Assembly: GCA_016197205.1 (NCBI GenBank)
Contig: JACPWG010000064.1
Coordinates: forward strand, 1-64,000
DNA: 64,000 nucleotides
Reading direction: 5' to 3'
DNA from: Planctomycetota bacterium
Lineage (GTDB): Bacteria > Planctomycetota > MHYJ01 > WSZJ01 > JACPWG01
The notes beneath the pieces were generated by a model. That model ran no database searches, had not been told where the DNA came from, and was given only the letters and a program-made list of their open reading frames with translations. The position numbers and the translations under genes are program-made. The first letter of the stretch is position 1. Every line of letters begins with the position of its first letter. Shown here piece by piece: positions 30,282 to 40,100 of this stretch.

Positions 30282-31178
30282 TTAGCGTCCCACGGGCGGG
30301 GCGGGCCCCTCGATTTCCACGCGGTCGATCCGGACCGAGCCTTCGAAGCAGCCGACCAGCACCCAGCCCGCGCGCCCCGCGAGACGCGGCAGGTAGACGG
30401 TGTACACCTCGCTGCGGTCCAGCGACCAGCTCATGTGACCGTCGCCGTCGAGCCGGACTTCTTGATCGTAGGTCTGGCCGAGCTTGCACCGCGGGGGCGC
30501 GCCGAACTCGACGCGCCGGCCGTCGGCGTAGCAAGAAAGCCCATCCCCGCGCATCAGGCACGCGAGCCCCCAGGCCCCCTCCCAGCGGCATTCCCAGCGC
30601 GTGTTGAGATAGGTCGTGATGTGCTCGGTCCAGTCCTTCGCCGTGCAGGCCGCGACGACGCGCACCCGCTCCGCGCGGAGCTCCGTGCGGAACCGCAGCA
30701 CGCCCGGTCGGCCACCGGCGAGCCAGAGTGCGCCGTCGTGAACCGAGGGGAGCGGGGTACGGCCGCGATCGTCCGGCGCGGGCTCCCAGTCGGCGAGCTC
30801 GCGCGGATCCGCGAACTCGTAGGTGAAGCGGACGCGGCCGCCGGGAAGAGCTTCGACGGCGCCGGCAAATTCGCGCTTCGGGGTCGCAGCCGGCGGCGGC
30901 GGCGGGGACCGCAGCCCGAGGAAGTGGAGCGCAGCGACCACGCACGCCGCCGCGCCGATTGCGAAGAAGGTCGCGCGGGCCTGGCGCGGAGTGGGAGAGG
31001 CGACCGCGGGCGCCGGGGTCGGCGGGGGGGTGGAAAGGGTAGGGAGCGCTTCGGAGCCCGGGGCCGACCCGTGGAACAGATGGGCCATTTCCGCGGGTCC
31101 AAGCGGACGGCCGCCGCCCACGCCGTCCACTCGGACGACGGGCGGCTCGTCGGGTGCGTCGGCATTGGGTGTCGACAT
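30282..31178 (-). CDS. Single-pass membrane protein with beta-sandwich-like tail
   Basis: 298 residues from the ATG at 31178; a GTG two codons earlier is an alternative. The N-terminal 65 residues are cytoplasmic-looking and proline-rich (DEPPVVRVDGVGG, GPAEMAHLFHG). One membrane helix follows at about 69-88 (ATFFAIGAAACVVAALHFL). The outer part (about 105-295) is rich in beta strands with aromatic residues (VRFTYEFADPRELADWEP, MSWSLDRSEVYTVYL, VRIDRVEIEG) and resembles concanavalin-like or 3-keto-disaccharide-hydrolase-like sandwich domains, by pattern only. It is divergent from the ECF sigma gene across a repeat-containing gap. Because such sigma genes often sit beside anti-sigma or kinase genes, a regulatory membrane role is possible but unproven. 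Confidence 0.7.
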   Translation of the reverse strand: MSTPNADAPDEPPVVRVDGVGGGRPLGPAEMAHLFHGSAPGSEALPTLSTPPPTPAPAVASPTPRQARATFFAIGAAACVVAALHFLGLRSPPPPPAATPKREFAGAVEALPGGRVRFTYEFADPRELADWEPAPDDRGRTPLPSVHDGALWLAGGRPGVLRFRTELRAERVRVVAACTAKDWTEHITTYLNTRWECRWEGAWGLACLMRGDGLSCYADGRRVEFGAPPRCKLGQTYDQEVRLDGDGHMSWSLDRSEVYTVYLPRLAGRAGWVLVGCFEGSVRIDRVEIEGPAPPVGR

Positions 31179-31195
31179 GACCACTTGCCTGCTTT

Positions 31196-31325
31196 GCGCC
31201 CGCGCAAGAATTACTTTACATTTTCGTGGATCGACCGATGCCTGGGGGCGCGGGCCTCCGGCCCGCGCAGCGCGGCCCAGCGGGCCGCGCCCCCAGGAGC
31301 CTCGAGGTCCGAATCTGCGCAGTTA
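31196..31325 (-). repeat. 130-bp dispersed palindromic repeat, copy B
   Basis: Reverse-complement copy of 17069-17198 with only a few differences, so the duplication or transposition is recent. It occupies most of the 308-base divergent gap between the membrane-protein gene and the ECF sigma gene and begins 18 bases upstream of the former's start. Confidence 0.85.
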
Positions 31326-31486
31326 TTTTTACGCGGGTGCTTGCGCCGGACGTCCGGATGATATCCGCGCGCCGGACGATTGACAAGTCGTGGGCGCAGA
31401 GCCATGATGGCGCCCCCGCCACCCCGCGTTCGGCGAGCGAGGGGCTTGCGGTTCCCGAGTCGGGGGCCGGCAGTGGCAAGGCAAGC

Positions 31487-32248
31487 ATGAAAGGCGTCCG
31501 CATGCCCGATCCTTGGACCGAACTCGGCGGCGCGGAACGGCAATTCCCGCTGACCCGCTGGACCTTGCTCGGCCGGATCCGCGAGGCGGCCGCAGCCGAT
31601 CGGCGCGAGTCGCTCAACGCACTCGCGCTGGCCTACTGGAAGCCGCTCTACTGTCGTTTGCGCGCGACCGGCTGCTCGAATGAGGACGCGAAGGACGCCA
31701 TCCAGGGGTTTTTCGAGGCGCTGCTCGAACGCGACCTCGTCGCGCAGTTCGAGCCCGCGAAGGGCCGCTTCCGGACGTTTCTTGCCGCCTGCCTCCAGGC
31801 GTGGATGGGGCACGCGCGGGAGCGGGCGGCGGCGCACAAGCGCGGCGGCGGGCGCGCGCGCCTCTCGCTCGACGCATTGGAGAGCGAGGGCGCCGCGCCG
31901 GCGATCGCGCCCGGCCTCACTCCCGACGAGGCCTATGCCCGCGCGTGGGCGCAGGCGACCCTCGAGCGCGCCGTGGCAAGGGTCCGCGCCGAGTTGGAGA
32001 AGGCCGGCGACCGCCCCGCGCTCGTGGTCCTGGACGGCTACCTCGCCTCGGAAAATCTTGCGCGTCCGGGCTACGCCGAGCTGTGCAAGCGCTCGGGGCT
32101 GCGCGAAAACGTGGTCCGCCATCACCTCGACCGTTTCCGTCGGCGGCTGCGGCGGGCCATGCTGGAGGAGGTGGCGGTCGAGACCGCGAACGAGGCCGAG
32201 GCGCAGGACGAGCTCAAGCAGTTGATGGCTCTGCTCGCGCCGCGGTGA
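31487..32248 (+). CDS. ECF-type RNA polymerase sigma factor
   Basis: 253 residues from the ATG at 31487; the ATG at 31502 is also possible. Region 2 covers about 25-105 (FPLTRWTLLGRI, LALAYWKPLYCRLR, DAKDAIQGFFEALLERD, KGRFRTFLAACLQAWM). A region 4-like helix-turn-helix covers about 185-225 (GYAELCKRSGLRENVVRHHLDRFRRRLRR). These signatures match the planctomycete/acidobacterial ECF groups commonly encoded near Ser/Thr kinases, which replace the classic anti-sigma factor. It should direct polymerase to a small regulon, and phosphorylation control is inferred from the kinase-rich surroundings. Its upstream region carries the 130-bp repeat, so its own promoter lies close to or within that repeat. 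Confidence 0.88.
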   Translation: MKGVRMPDPWTELGGAERQFPLTRWTLLGRIREAAAADRRESLNALALAYWKPLYCRLRATGCSNEDAKDAIQGFFEALLERDLVAQFEPAKGRFRTFLAACLQAWMGHARERAAAHKRGGGRARLSLDALESEGAAPAIAPGLTPDEAYARAWAQATLERAVARVRAELEKAGDRPALVVLDGYLASENLARPGYAELCKRSGLRENVVRHHLDRFRRRLRRAMLEEVAVETANEAEAQDELKQLMALLAPR

Positions 32249-32715
32249 GGACGGCGGCCGGGGAGATTTCGGGGCGGGGATGGGAGGCGGACGCGGAGGG
32301 TGGGGACGGGGGGAGGGACAGTTCGACGCCCGAGCAAGCCCTGGACATGGCTCACTTCCAGGTCGCGCCTGTCCGACGAGCGGTCGTCGATGCTCCCCGC
32401 GCGGGTGCACCACGCGACCGAAAAACAGATCGCCGATCCCACCGGCGACCTCCTGTTCCCGTAGGGGCACGGCGTTGCCGTGGCCACGGAGCGGGAATCC
32501 GTTCCCGAGCTCGCCCGGCGGCAGCGGCATTTCGGCGGGGTTCAATTCGAGTACAAACGAAATCCTCCCGACAATTTTTAATTTCGACCGGAGGTTGTCC
32601 GCCCGCGTCGTGATAAGCGGTGTCGGCGGGCAGCCCGCGTGCGCCCACCGAAACGCGCTTCGGCCGATGCCGGACGGACCGCGCAGGATTTGACCGCAGA
32701 GAAGGGAGTCCAGCC
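32249..32715. other. Intergenic stretch, nothing recognised
   Basis: About 470 bases after the sigma factor stop. No gene, strong hairpin or repeat family was recognised. A short AT-richer patch (AATTTTTAATTTCG near 32570-32585) could be part of a promoter for the small gene at 32716. Confidence 0.4.
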
Positions 32716-33132
32716 ATGAATAGCCCCTGCCGCCTTCGCCGCGCCGGCGACACCGGTGTCGCGATGTCCGAGTACCTCCGCTTCGAAGGCTCGGGCAGCG
32801 CGCTCTCCGCGGACGCCCAGAGAGACAACCTGGTCGGCGACGACGGACGCCGCATCGGTCTTGCCGCGCGCCGCGGGGCCCAGGCGCGAGTTGCGGACGG
32901 CCGATTCGGCTGGGAGTACAACATCCCGATCCCCTTCACGAACTACAGCTTTCGCTCCCAGGCGGGCACGAGCGGGACCTACGACGGAGTCGGCGCCGCG
33001 GCCGGCGGGCACGCGTACTACGATCGGAGCGACGGTCGCTTTCACCTCGGCGCGCTCCTCGACGTCGAGGTCATCCTCGGCGTGGGGATCGACGGAGACC
33101 TGAGCTTCGGCCGGCGTCCGACCTCCCGATAG
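32716..33132 (+). CDS. Small orphan protein, glycine-rich
   Basis: 138 residues starting at the ATG at 32716 with GAAGGGAG seven bases upstream, which is the main reason to believe it. There is no signal peptide. The second half is patterned (WEYNIPIPFTNYSF, YYDRSDGRFHLGALLDVEVILGVGIDGDLSFG) with regularly spaced glycines and beta-prone residues, suggesting a small beta domain. I do not recognise a family. The last bases are converted into a converging TPR relic on the minus strand, so the true C-terminus may have been altered by rearrangement. Confidence 0.5.
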   Translation: MNSPCRLRRAGDTGVAMSEYLRFEGSGSALSADAQRDNLVGDDGRRIGLAARRGAQARVADGRFGWEYNIPIPFTNYSFRSQAGTSGTYDGVGAAAGGHAYYDRSDGRFHLGALLDVEVILGVGIDGDLSFGRRPTSR

Positions 33133-33575
33133 TCGTCCGAGGGCGGGGCGTCGCGATCGAGCCAGGTCTCGGCCGACGCTGCCGCCAGCGTGAGCGCCCG
33201 CTCGAAATCGGACGCCGCGCCTTCGTAGGCCCGACTCGGATCCTGCCCGATGAACGTCCGATGGAGGCCGAGGTTCGAGCGGAGCAAGCCGCGCCTCCGC
33301 CACGCGTCCGCGGCCGGGGCTGCGGTCGTGGGTGCCTCCTGGGCCGGGGGCGGCGTTCCAGGAGCCTCCGGCTCCACACCCTGCGTTTCCAAGGTACTCA
33401 CCAGTAGAGGATCGAGGGCTCTCCGCGGGCTCGGTGGGAACGCCCTTCGTTCTATGCGCCTCCCCTCGCCGGATGCAAGCACCACCGAAGCCCTCTCTGG
33501 CCCGCCGCCTTGCGCAATGACGTTTTCTTGCCACTCCTCCGCCCTCCGGGTAAAATCCCCGGCGTTCTCCGACAA
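33133..33575 (-). pseudogene. Relic of a TPR-repeat gene
   Basis: On the minus strand the frame reads GLLRSNLGLHRTFIGQDPSR, then DFERALTLAAASAETWLDR, the pattern of TPR units found as tails of planctomycete kinases. It breaks off at both ends into unrelated sequence: upstream is a proline/alanine-rich stretch without start signals, and downstream it runs into the end of the small plus-strand gene. A decayed or truncated fragment is the simplest reading. The parent gene is not in this window, though the kinase at the right edge has comparable repeats. Confidence 0.45.
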
Positions 33576-33628
33576 CCCTGGCGGGACTGCCGCGTACCTC
33601 CCCGGGGCGCGACGAGAGGGCGGCGACC

Positions 33629-34495
33629 ATGCTCGACTTCCTGACGGCGATCGCGACCTACCCGACGCTCGTGTTCTCGGGCATGCTCTCCCTTGTGGTC
33701 GTCTACTGGCTCTTCGTGGTGCTTGGGACCTTCGACCCGCGCAGCCTGGATCCCGCGGACGGCGGCGGAGACGAGGTCGGGGCCGGCGGGCACGACGCGG
33801 GCGGCCATGAGCTGGCCGGACAGGGCGACGGTGGACACGCGCTCGGCGGCCACGGCGACGGGCACGAGCTGCACGCGGGCGACGGCGGCGCGCACGACGT
33901 GCACGCGGGTGAAGACGCCCAGGTGGGCCATGACGCCCACGCCGGTCATGATGGGCACGAGGGTTCGGACGAGCAGGACCACGACCAGGACGAGGGTGGC
34001 CTCGCGGGCCTGCTGAGCGCGCTCGGCCTGAGGGGCGTGCCCCTCACGGTGGTCCTGAGCCTCGTCATCCTCTTCGCCTGGCTCGCCAGCCTCGGCCTGA
34101 TGGAGGTCGTGGGGGACATCCAGGGGCTGTGGCTCCGCCGTCTGGTCGGCAGCGGCGTCGGCCTCGTGGCGCTTTCGACCGGCTTGCTCCTGACTTCGGT
34201 CGCCCTGCGGCCGCTTCGCGGGCTCTTCGTCGTGACCACCGCCGCCTCGAACACCTCGTTCGTCGGGCGAGAGTGCACCATCCGCTCGCAGCGGGTCGAC
34301 GAGGAGTTCGGCCAGGCCGAAATCGAGGACGGCGGAGCGGGGCTCGTCGTCCAGGTCCGCTGCCGGAACGCGAACCAGCTTACGCAAGGGTCGAAAGCGA
34401 TCGTGTACGCCTACGACCGCGAACAGGCGATCTTCCACGTGGCCCCGGCCGACCCGGAGCCGCCGCGCGCGCCCGAGCGGGCGCGCACGCACTGA
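33629..34495 (+). CDS. YqiJ-like OB-fold membrane protein with His-rich loop
   Basis: 288 residues. Membrane helices lie at about 14-34, 136-157 and 168-195. A C-terminal OB-fold-like domain (about 210-275: GRECTIRSQRVDEEFGQAEI, LVVQVRCRN, IVYAYDREQAIFHV) matches the YqiJ/NfeD-type partners of flotillins. Between helices 1 and 2 is an unusual loop of about 85 residues made mostly of Gly, His, Asp and Glu (HAGHDGHEG, QDHDQDEGG), which looks able to bind metal ions such as Zn, Ni or Cu. The flotillin gene starts 94 bases later on the same strand, so the two should form a membrane-domain complex, as known for YqiJ-YqiK pairs. Confidence 0.82.
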   Translation: MLDFLTAIATYPTLVFSGMLSLVVVYWLFVVLGTFDPRSLDPADGGGDEVGAGGHDAGGHELAGQGDGGHALGGHGDGHELHAGDGGAHDVHAGEDAQVGHDAHAGHDGHEGSDEQDHDQDEGGLAGLLSALGLRGVPLTVVLSLVILFAWLASLGLMEVVGDIQGLWLRRLVGSGVGLVALSTGLLLTSVALRPLRGLFVVTTAASNTSFVGRECTIRSQRVDEEFGQAEIEDGGAGLVVQVRCRNANQLTQGSKAIVYAYDREQAIFHVAPADPEPPRAPERARTH

Positions 34496-34589
34496 AAAAA
34501 AGAACTTCGGTCCCGTCGGCGCCGCGCGTCGCTTGCCGCGCACCGCGCTCCGTGGGGACCCGGACCCCATCGCAAGGGAGGCCTCCACG

Positions 34590-36671
34590 ATGTTCGAATT
34601 CACCGCGCTCGTCACCGTCGGCGTCGGCATGCTCCTCGTGTACGGTTTCTCGGTCATCATCCGGCGCTATTACATCAAGATCGAGCAGGGAAAGGCCCTC
34701 ATCATCAACGCCCTGCACGGCGACCCGCAGGTGAGCTTCACCGGCGCGGTCGTCTACCCCATCATCAACAAGGCCGAGACCATGGACATCTCGGTCAAGA
34801 CCATGGAGATCGACCGGCGCGGCAAGGAGGGTCTCATCTGCCGCGACAACATCCGCGCCGACATCAAAGTGCTCTTCTTCGTGCGCGTCAACAAGACCCG
34901 GGACGACGTCATCAAGGTCGCCCAGGCGATCGGCTGCAATCGCGCCTCCCACCAGGACACGCTGGTCGAGCTCTTCAGCGCGAAGTTTTCCGAGGCCCTG
35001 AAAACGGTCGGCAAGCAGCTCGACTTCATCGACCTGTACACGAAGCGCCACGAATTCCGCGACCAGATCGTCTCGGTCATCGGCCGCGACCTGAACGGCT
35101 ACGTCCTCGAGGACGCGGCCATCGACTTCCTGGAGCAGACGCCGCTCGCCTCCCTCGACCCGCACAACATCCTGGACGCGCAAGGCATCCGCAAGATCAC
35201 CGAGCTGACCGCGGTGGAGCACGTGCGGACGAACGAATACGCCAACAACGAAAAGAAGCAGATCCGCAAACAGGACGTCGAGGCCGCGGAAGCCATCATG
35301 GAGCTGGACCGGCAGCAGGCGGAGGCGCAGGCCAAGCAGCAGCGCGAGATCGAGAGCGTGCGCGCCCGCGAAGGCGCGGAGGTGCTGAAGGTCCAGGCGG
35401 AAGAGCGGCTGCGCTCAGAGAGCACGCGCATCCAGGTGGACCAGGAGATCCAGGTGCGCGAACAGAACCGGGAGCGGGAGGTCGCGGTCGCCGGGAAGAA
35501 CCGCGAGCGCGTCCTGGGCGTCGAGACCGAGCGAGTCGAGAAGGACCGGGCGCTCGAGGCGATCTCGCGCGAGCGCGAGGTCGAGTTGCAGCGGATCGAC
35601 AAGGAGAAGGCCCTGGAGAAGGAGCGGAAAGAGATCCAGGACGTCATCCGGCAGCGGGTGGTGGTCCAGAAATCGGTGGTCGAGGAGGAGGAGCGGATGA
35701 AGACCATCCGCGTCATGGCGGAAGCGCAGCGCCAGAAGGATGCGGCGATCGTGCTCGCGGAGGGCGTGGCGCAAGAGGGGCTGGTGAAGGACATCAAGGC
35801 GGCCGAGGCCGCGGAAATGGCGTCGCGCATGAAGGCCAAGGAGTCGATCAATCTCGCCGAGGCGAAGGTCGAGATGGCGGAGCGCGAGGCCAAGTCGAAG
35901 ATCCGGCTCGCCGAAGGTCTCCTGGCCGAATCGGCGGCGATCGGGCTCGCCGAGGCGCGCGTGAAGGAGGCGGCCGCGACCGCGACCGAGAAGTACGGCC
36001 TGGCCGAGTCGGTGGTGCTGCGCGAAAAGGGGCTGGCGCAGGCGAAGGTCCTCGAGGCCGAGGCGGTCGCGCGCGAAAAGCTCGGGTTGACCGAGGCGAC
36101 GATCCTGCGGGAGAAGGGCGTGGCGGAGTCGGGGGCCATCCAGGCGCGGCTCAACGCCGAGGCCGCGGGTCTCGCGGAAAAGGCGAAGGCGATCAAGGCC
36201 ATGGACGACGCGGGGCGCGTGCACGAGGAGTTCCGGCTGCGGATCGAGCGGGAGCGCACGGTCGAGCTGGAGGCCATCCGCGCCCAGCGCGAGGTCGCGG
36301 AGTCCCAGGCCCGGATTCTGTCCGAGGCCTTCAAGACCGCGAAGATCGACATCGTCGGCGGCGACCTGTCCTTCTTCCAGAACATGATCGGCGCCGTCTC
36401 GCTCGGCAAGTCCATCGACAGCTTCTTCAACCGAAGCGACTCCGTGCGCGGCTTCTTCCAGAATTACCTCTCCGGCGACGGCAACCTCGTGAAGGACGTG
36501 CGGGACATCCTGACCAAAACGTCGTCGCCTGCGGGCGGGTCGGAGCGTCTCACCGTGGGCGGCCTGCTCGGTCGGCTGCTCGAGTCCGGCGACGATGCCC
36601 GAAAAGAAAAAGTCGGGAAGCTGCTCGAGGCGGCGCGGTCGATGGGCATCGAGCAGACCCATGTGAATTGA
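34590..36671 (+). CDS. Flotillin (YqiK family)
   Basis: 693 residues from the ATG at 34590 with GGGAGG upstream. An N-terminal membrane helix (about 5-25) is followed by an SPFH/band-7 domain (about 28-215: YYIKIEQGKALIINAL, MEIDRRGKEGLICRDN). A long Glu/Ala/Arg coiled coil (about 215-600) with the repeated flotillin pattern KYGLAE and AEAVAREK follows, then a short globular tail (DLSFFQNMIGAVSLGKSIDS). Flotillins form large cage-like oligomers on the membrane that organise lipid domains and partner proteins. The length is that of YqiK rather than the shorter FloT class. It is flanked by the YqiJ-like gene and, after a repeat-filled gap, the DUF3686/AAA ATPase. Confidence 0.93.
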   Translation: MFEFTALVTVGVGMLLVYGFSVIIRRYYIKIEQGKALIINALHGDPQVSFTGAVVYPIINKAETMDISVKTMEIDRRGKEGLICRDNIRADIKVLFFVRVNKTRDDVIKVAQAIGCNRASHQDTLVELFSAKFSEALKTVGKQLDFIDLYTKRHEFRDQIVSVIGRDLNGYVLEDAAIDFLEQTPLASLDPHNILDAQGIRKITELTAVEHVRTNEYANNEKKQIRKQDVEAAEAIMELDRQQAEAQAKQQREIESVRAREGAEVLKVQAEERLRSESTRIQVDQEIQVREQNREREVAVAGKNRERVLGVETERVEKDRALEAISREREVELQRIDKEKALEKERKEIQDVIRQRVVVQKSVVEEEERMKTIRVMAEAQRQKDAAIVLAEGVAQEGLVKDIKAAEAAEMASRMKAKESINLAEAKVEMAEREAKSKIRLAEGLLAESAAIGLAEARVKEAAATATEKYGLAESVVLREKGLAQAKVLEAEAVAREKLGLTEATILREKGVAESGAIQARLNAEAAGLAEKAKAIKAMDDAGRVHEEFRLRIERERTVELEAIRAQREVAESQARILSEAFKTAKIDIVGGDLSFFQNMIGAVSLGKSIDSFFNRSDSVRGFFQNYLSGDGNLVKDVRDILTKTSSPAGGSERLTVGGLLGRLLESGDDARKEKVGKLLEAARSMGIEQTHVN

Positions 36672-37193
36672 ACACGGGGACCGGGAACGAGCGGGATTGC
36701 CGATGGGCGATTGCTGATTGACCACCGGCGAACGCGCGTCGGCAAGCCCAGGCCGTTGGCCTCTGCGTCCTGTCGCCCTCCATGCAAAGACGGATTGCCC
36801 ATGCCCTGCGAAGGAAGCACGCGAACGCGCGTTCCCGGAAGACCGCGACCTCCGGCCCCCCCGGCGGCTCGCGTCCCCACCTGCTTCGGTCCGTCGTCAA
36901 TCGTAAGCTTTCCCTGAACCCGTTCGATGCGCTTGTCATCCTGAGCGGAGCGAAGCGCCGCAGCGCGGAGCGGAGCGAAGGATCCAAACCAAGAGCAGCG
37001 ACCGCTTTTCTCGGCAGTTCGCTGGATCGCACACGACACGGAGCCGGTGGAGAAGCTTGGGCATCCGTTCTGGCTTGGATCCTTCGTTTCGCGCTGCGGC
37101 GCTCCACGCAGGATGACAAGCCGGGAGGACGGGTTTACTGCATGCGTACCGTCAATCAGCAATCCCCCCGCAATCAGCAATCCGTGAGGCCTC
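36672..37193. other. Repeat-filled gap before the AAA ATPase gene
   Basis: About 520 bases with no gene. It contains the second MITE-like copy (36935-37117) and, on both sides, short CAATCAGCAATCC and GCGATTGCTGATTGA words. The insertion may have moved the ATPase gene away from the flotillin promoter. Confidence 0.6.
36935..37117 (-). repeat. MITE-like element, copy 2
   Basis: 183 bases with inverted ends GTCATCCTGAGCGGAGCG and its counterpart ending AGGATGAC. Its reverse complement aligns with 125-313 along the whole length, including the centre (CCGAGAAAAGCGGTCGCT). The arms pair over about 45 bases (GATCC and GCGCTGCGGCGCT segments). Confidence 0.75.
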
Positions 37194-40100
37194 ATGCCTG
37201 CTGACACCGAAGCCCCGCCCGGCTCCCTGGCCCAGGGCCCGGAGCCGACGACGATCGAGCGCGGCACCTACGAACTCATCCGCGACCGGCTGGTCGGCCA
37301 CGAGCGCGCCCTCCGCGAGAAGGCCGACAAGCTGAACGCCCGTCGCCTCGAGGTCTTCGGGGGGACGCAGCTCGCCATCGTCGGCAACGAACGCATCCGC
37401 ACCGAGAACAACTGCGTCCCCCGCGACATCGTCGCGCTTGGCGACCGACTCCTCTTCGGCTACAACGTCTTCGTGGGCCTCCGCACCGAGATCGCCGTCG
37501 CGGACGTCCTCAGCCTCCACCGGTTCCAGGCGACCGAGAAGGGCTTCACCTTCGAGCCTGTCACGGGCGCGGAGGCAGCCTTCCTCGCCCACCCCAAGTT
37601 CGTCGCCGAGTTCAAGGAGCTGTACAAGTATTACAAGCAGACCCACCTCCTGCAGCTCCGCAGGGTGGGCCCAAAGCTCTTGGCGGTCTTCCAGATCGGC
37701 CCTTCGGTTCTGGACATCAAGGTCTTCCGGTGGGCCATCGACCCCCAGGAACAGCTCACCTATCTCGACAACCGCGGCGAGCGCGACCACGTTTTTCCCC
37801 CCTCGCACGATTTCGAGTGGGTGCCCACGGGGCGCGAGAACCAGGTCCACGGCCGTCATCCCCACATGAACATCCTGAACGAGGTGTTCGTCGAGACCGT
37901 CGGCGGCGACCTCACGGTGAAGATCGAGAACAACACCGAGGACGGCCTCGGCGTCTATCGCGAGCCGGTCGAGGACCCGCGCCAATCCCTCGACGACGGC
38001 CAGATTTTCTACGCCAAGGTCGGCGTCGCCATCCTCCTGAAAATCCTCCCCTACCGCGAGCAGCGCTGGCGCTACCTCGTCTTCAACACGCGCACCAAGA
38101 GCGTCCATCGCATCGACGCGATCGGCCAGGCCTGCGTCGCCCTCCCCGAGGACCACGGATTCGTCTTCCCCGGCGGCTTCTACCTCCAGACCGGCCGCAT
38201 CAAGACGTTCGAGGGGGAAATCGAAGGGATGGAGTTCGAACGCGTCGTCCGCTCCCCGAACGGCGAAGACGTCCTCTACGTGTTCCATCGGCGCGACGAG
38301 GGGCGCGACATCCTGCTCCCGTACAACCTCATTCGCAAGGAAGTCCAGAACCCCATCCATTGCCACGGCTACTGCCTCTACGCCGACGGCAAGATGGTCG
38401 TCTTCCGCGCGCCCGCCGAGGGGCCGACGCGCGTCCACGCCATGCAGATCTGGATCAGCCCGTTCCAGAGCGACCTCTTCGCCGCCCGCGCCCCGACCGG
38501 CGGAGGCTTCCTGGAGACGATCGGCAACGCGGACCTCGTCCGCGGCATCTCCGACGCGCTCAGCCTCTGCCGCATGATCGCGGAGCAGGCCCCGTCCGCC
38601 GCCGTCTACGAGGACCTCGTGTCGGCGAGCACGCGCGTCATGGACGCCTATCACTGGCTCCACCGCGAAGAGGCGGGGGACTGGCTCTCGACCCTGCGCG
38701 AGATCCGCGCGACCGCGGAGCTGATCCTCGCCGAGTTCGAAAAGGTCCAGAGCCTGCGGCGCCAGGCCGAAGAGGCCGTGCGCGGCGCGGAGACGGCGCT
38801 GCGCAAGCTCGTCGACGGCCTCCACCCGGACGACTGGAACTCCGTGGACCAGTTCGTCGACGCCCTCGCCGGCTTGCGCGCGCAGCGGGGGCAGGCGATC
38901 ACCCTGCGCGACAAGCGCTACGTCGACCTTGCGAGGCTTGCGGCCGTCGATGCGGAGGCTGCGTGCGAATTCGACCGCGTGGGCGGCTCGACCGTCCGCT
39001 TCCTGCTGCGTGCAGGCGCGTTCGAGCCTTACGCCCAGCGGATCGAGGCCGTCGTCGCGCGGGTGCCGCAGGTGAAGAAGGTCGCGGAGGCGGCGCCGCT
39101 CGCCGAAGACCTGGAGGGGATCGGCCGCGGGCTCGAGCTGTTGTCGGAGGTTGTGGGCGGGCTCAAGATCGACGATGCCACGGAGCGCACGCGCATCCTC
39201 GACGGCATCTCCGAGGTGCTGGCGCGGCTGAATCGGGGGCGCGCCCTGCTCCAGGGCCGTCGAAAGGAGCTGCTCCGGCAGGAGGGCGCAGCGGAGTTCG
39301 CCGCGCAGTTCCGGCTTCTGGATCAGTCGCTCGCGAGCGCGCTCGACCTCTCCGACACGCCGGAAAAGTGCGACGCCCAGCTCTCGAAACTCCTCCTCTC
39401 GATCGAAGACCTCGAGGGGCGATTCGGGGAGTTCGAGGAGTTCCGCGAACCGCTTGCGCGAAAACGAGAGGGCGTCTACGAGGCCGTGAATGGCCGGAAG
39501 CAGTTCCTCGTGGACGAGCGGCAGCGCCGGGTCCAGCACCTGCTGGAGGCCGCGGAGCGGATCTTCCAGGGGATCGGGCGGCGCGCGAAGACGTTCAAGA
39601 GCGAGGACGAACTGAACGCGTACTTCGCCTCGGACGCCATGGTGGCGAAGCTCCGGGAAATGTCGGGCAAGTTGCGCGAGCTGGGGGACGGCGTGCGCGC
39701 GGAGGAGGTCCAGGGGCGGCTCAAGTCGTCGACGCTGGAAGCGGCGCGCGCGCTACGCGACCGGAAGGACATGTTCGAGGAGGGGGCGGCGGTCATCAAG
39801 CTGGGCCGCCACCGCTTCGCCGTCAATACGCAGCCGCTCGACCTCACCCTCGTCCCGCGCAACGGCGTGATGGAGATCCACCTCGCGAGCACCGACTTTT
39901 TCGAGCCGGTCGAGGATGCCGAGATCGCCGGGATGCGCGAACTCTGGGACCAGCTTCTGGTCTCGGAGACGACCGAGGTGTACCGCGGCGAGTACCTCGC
40001 CTTCTCGATGCTCACGGACGCGGAGGAAGGCAAGGGCGGGCTCACGCTCGCGCGGCTCACCGAGGCGACTCTGCGCGAAGGGGGACTCGCGGCGGAGGTG

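Noticed and set aside
37152..39539. 795-residue minus-strand open frame opposite the AAA ATPase
   Set aside because: Shadow frame without motifs; it also extends across the MITE-like repeat.
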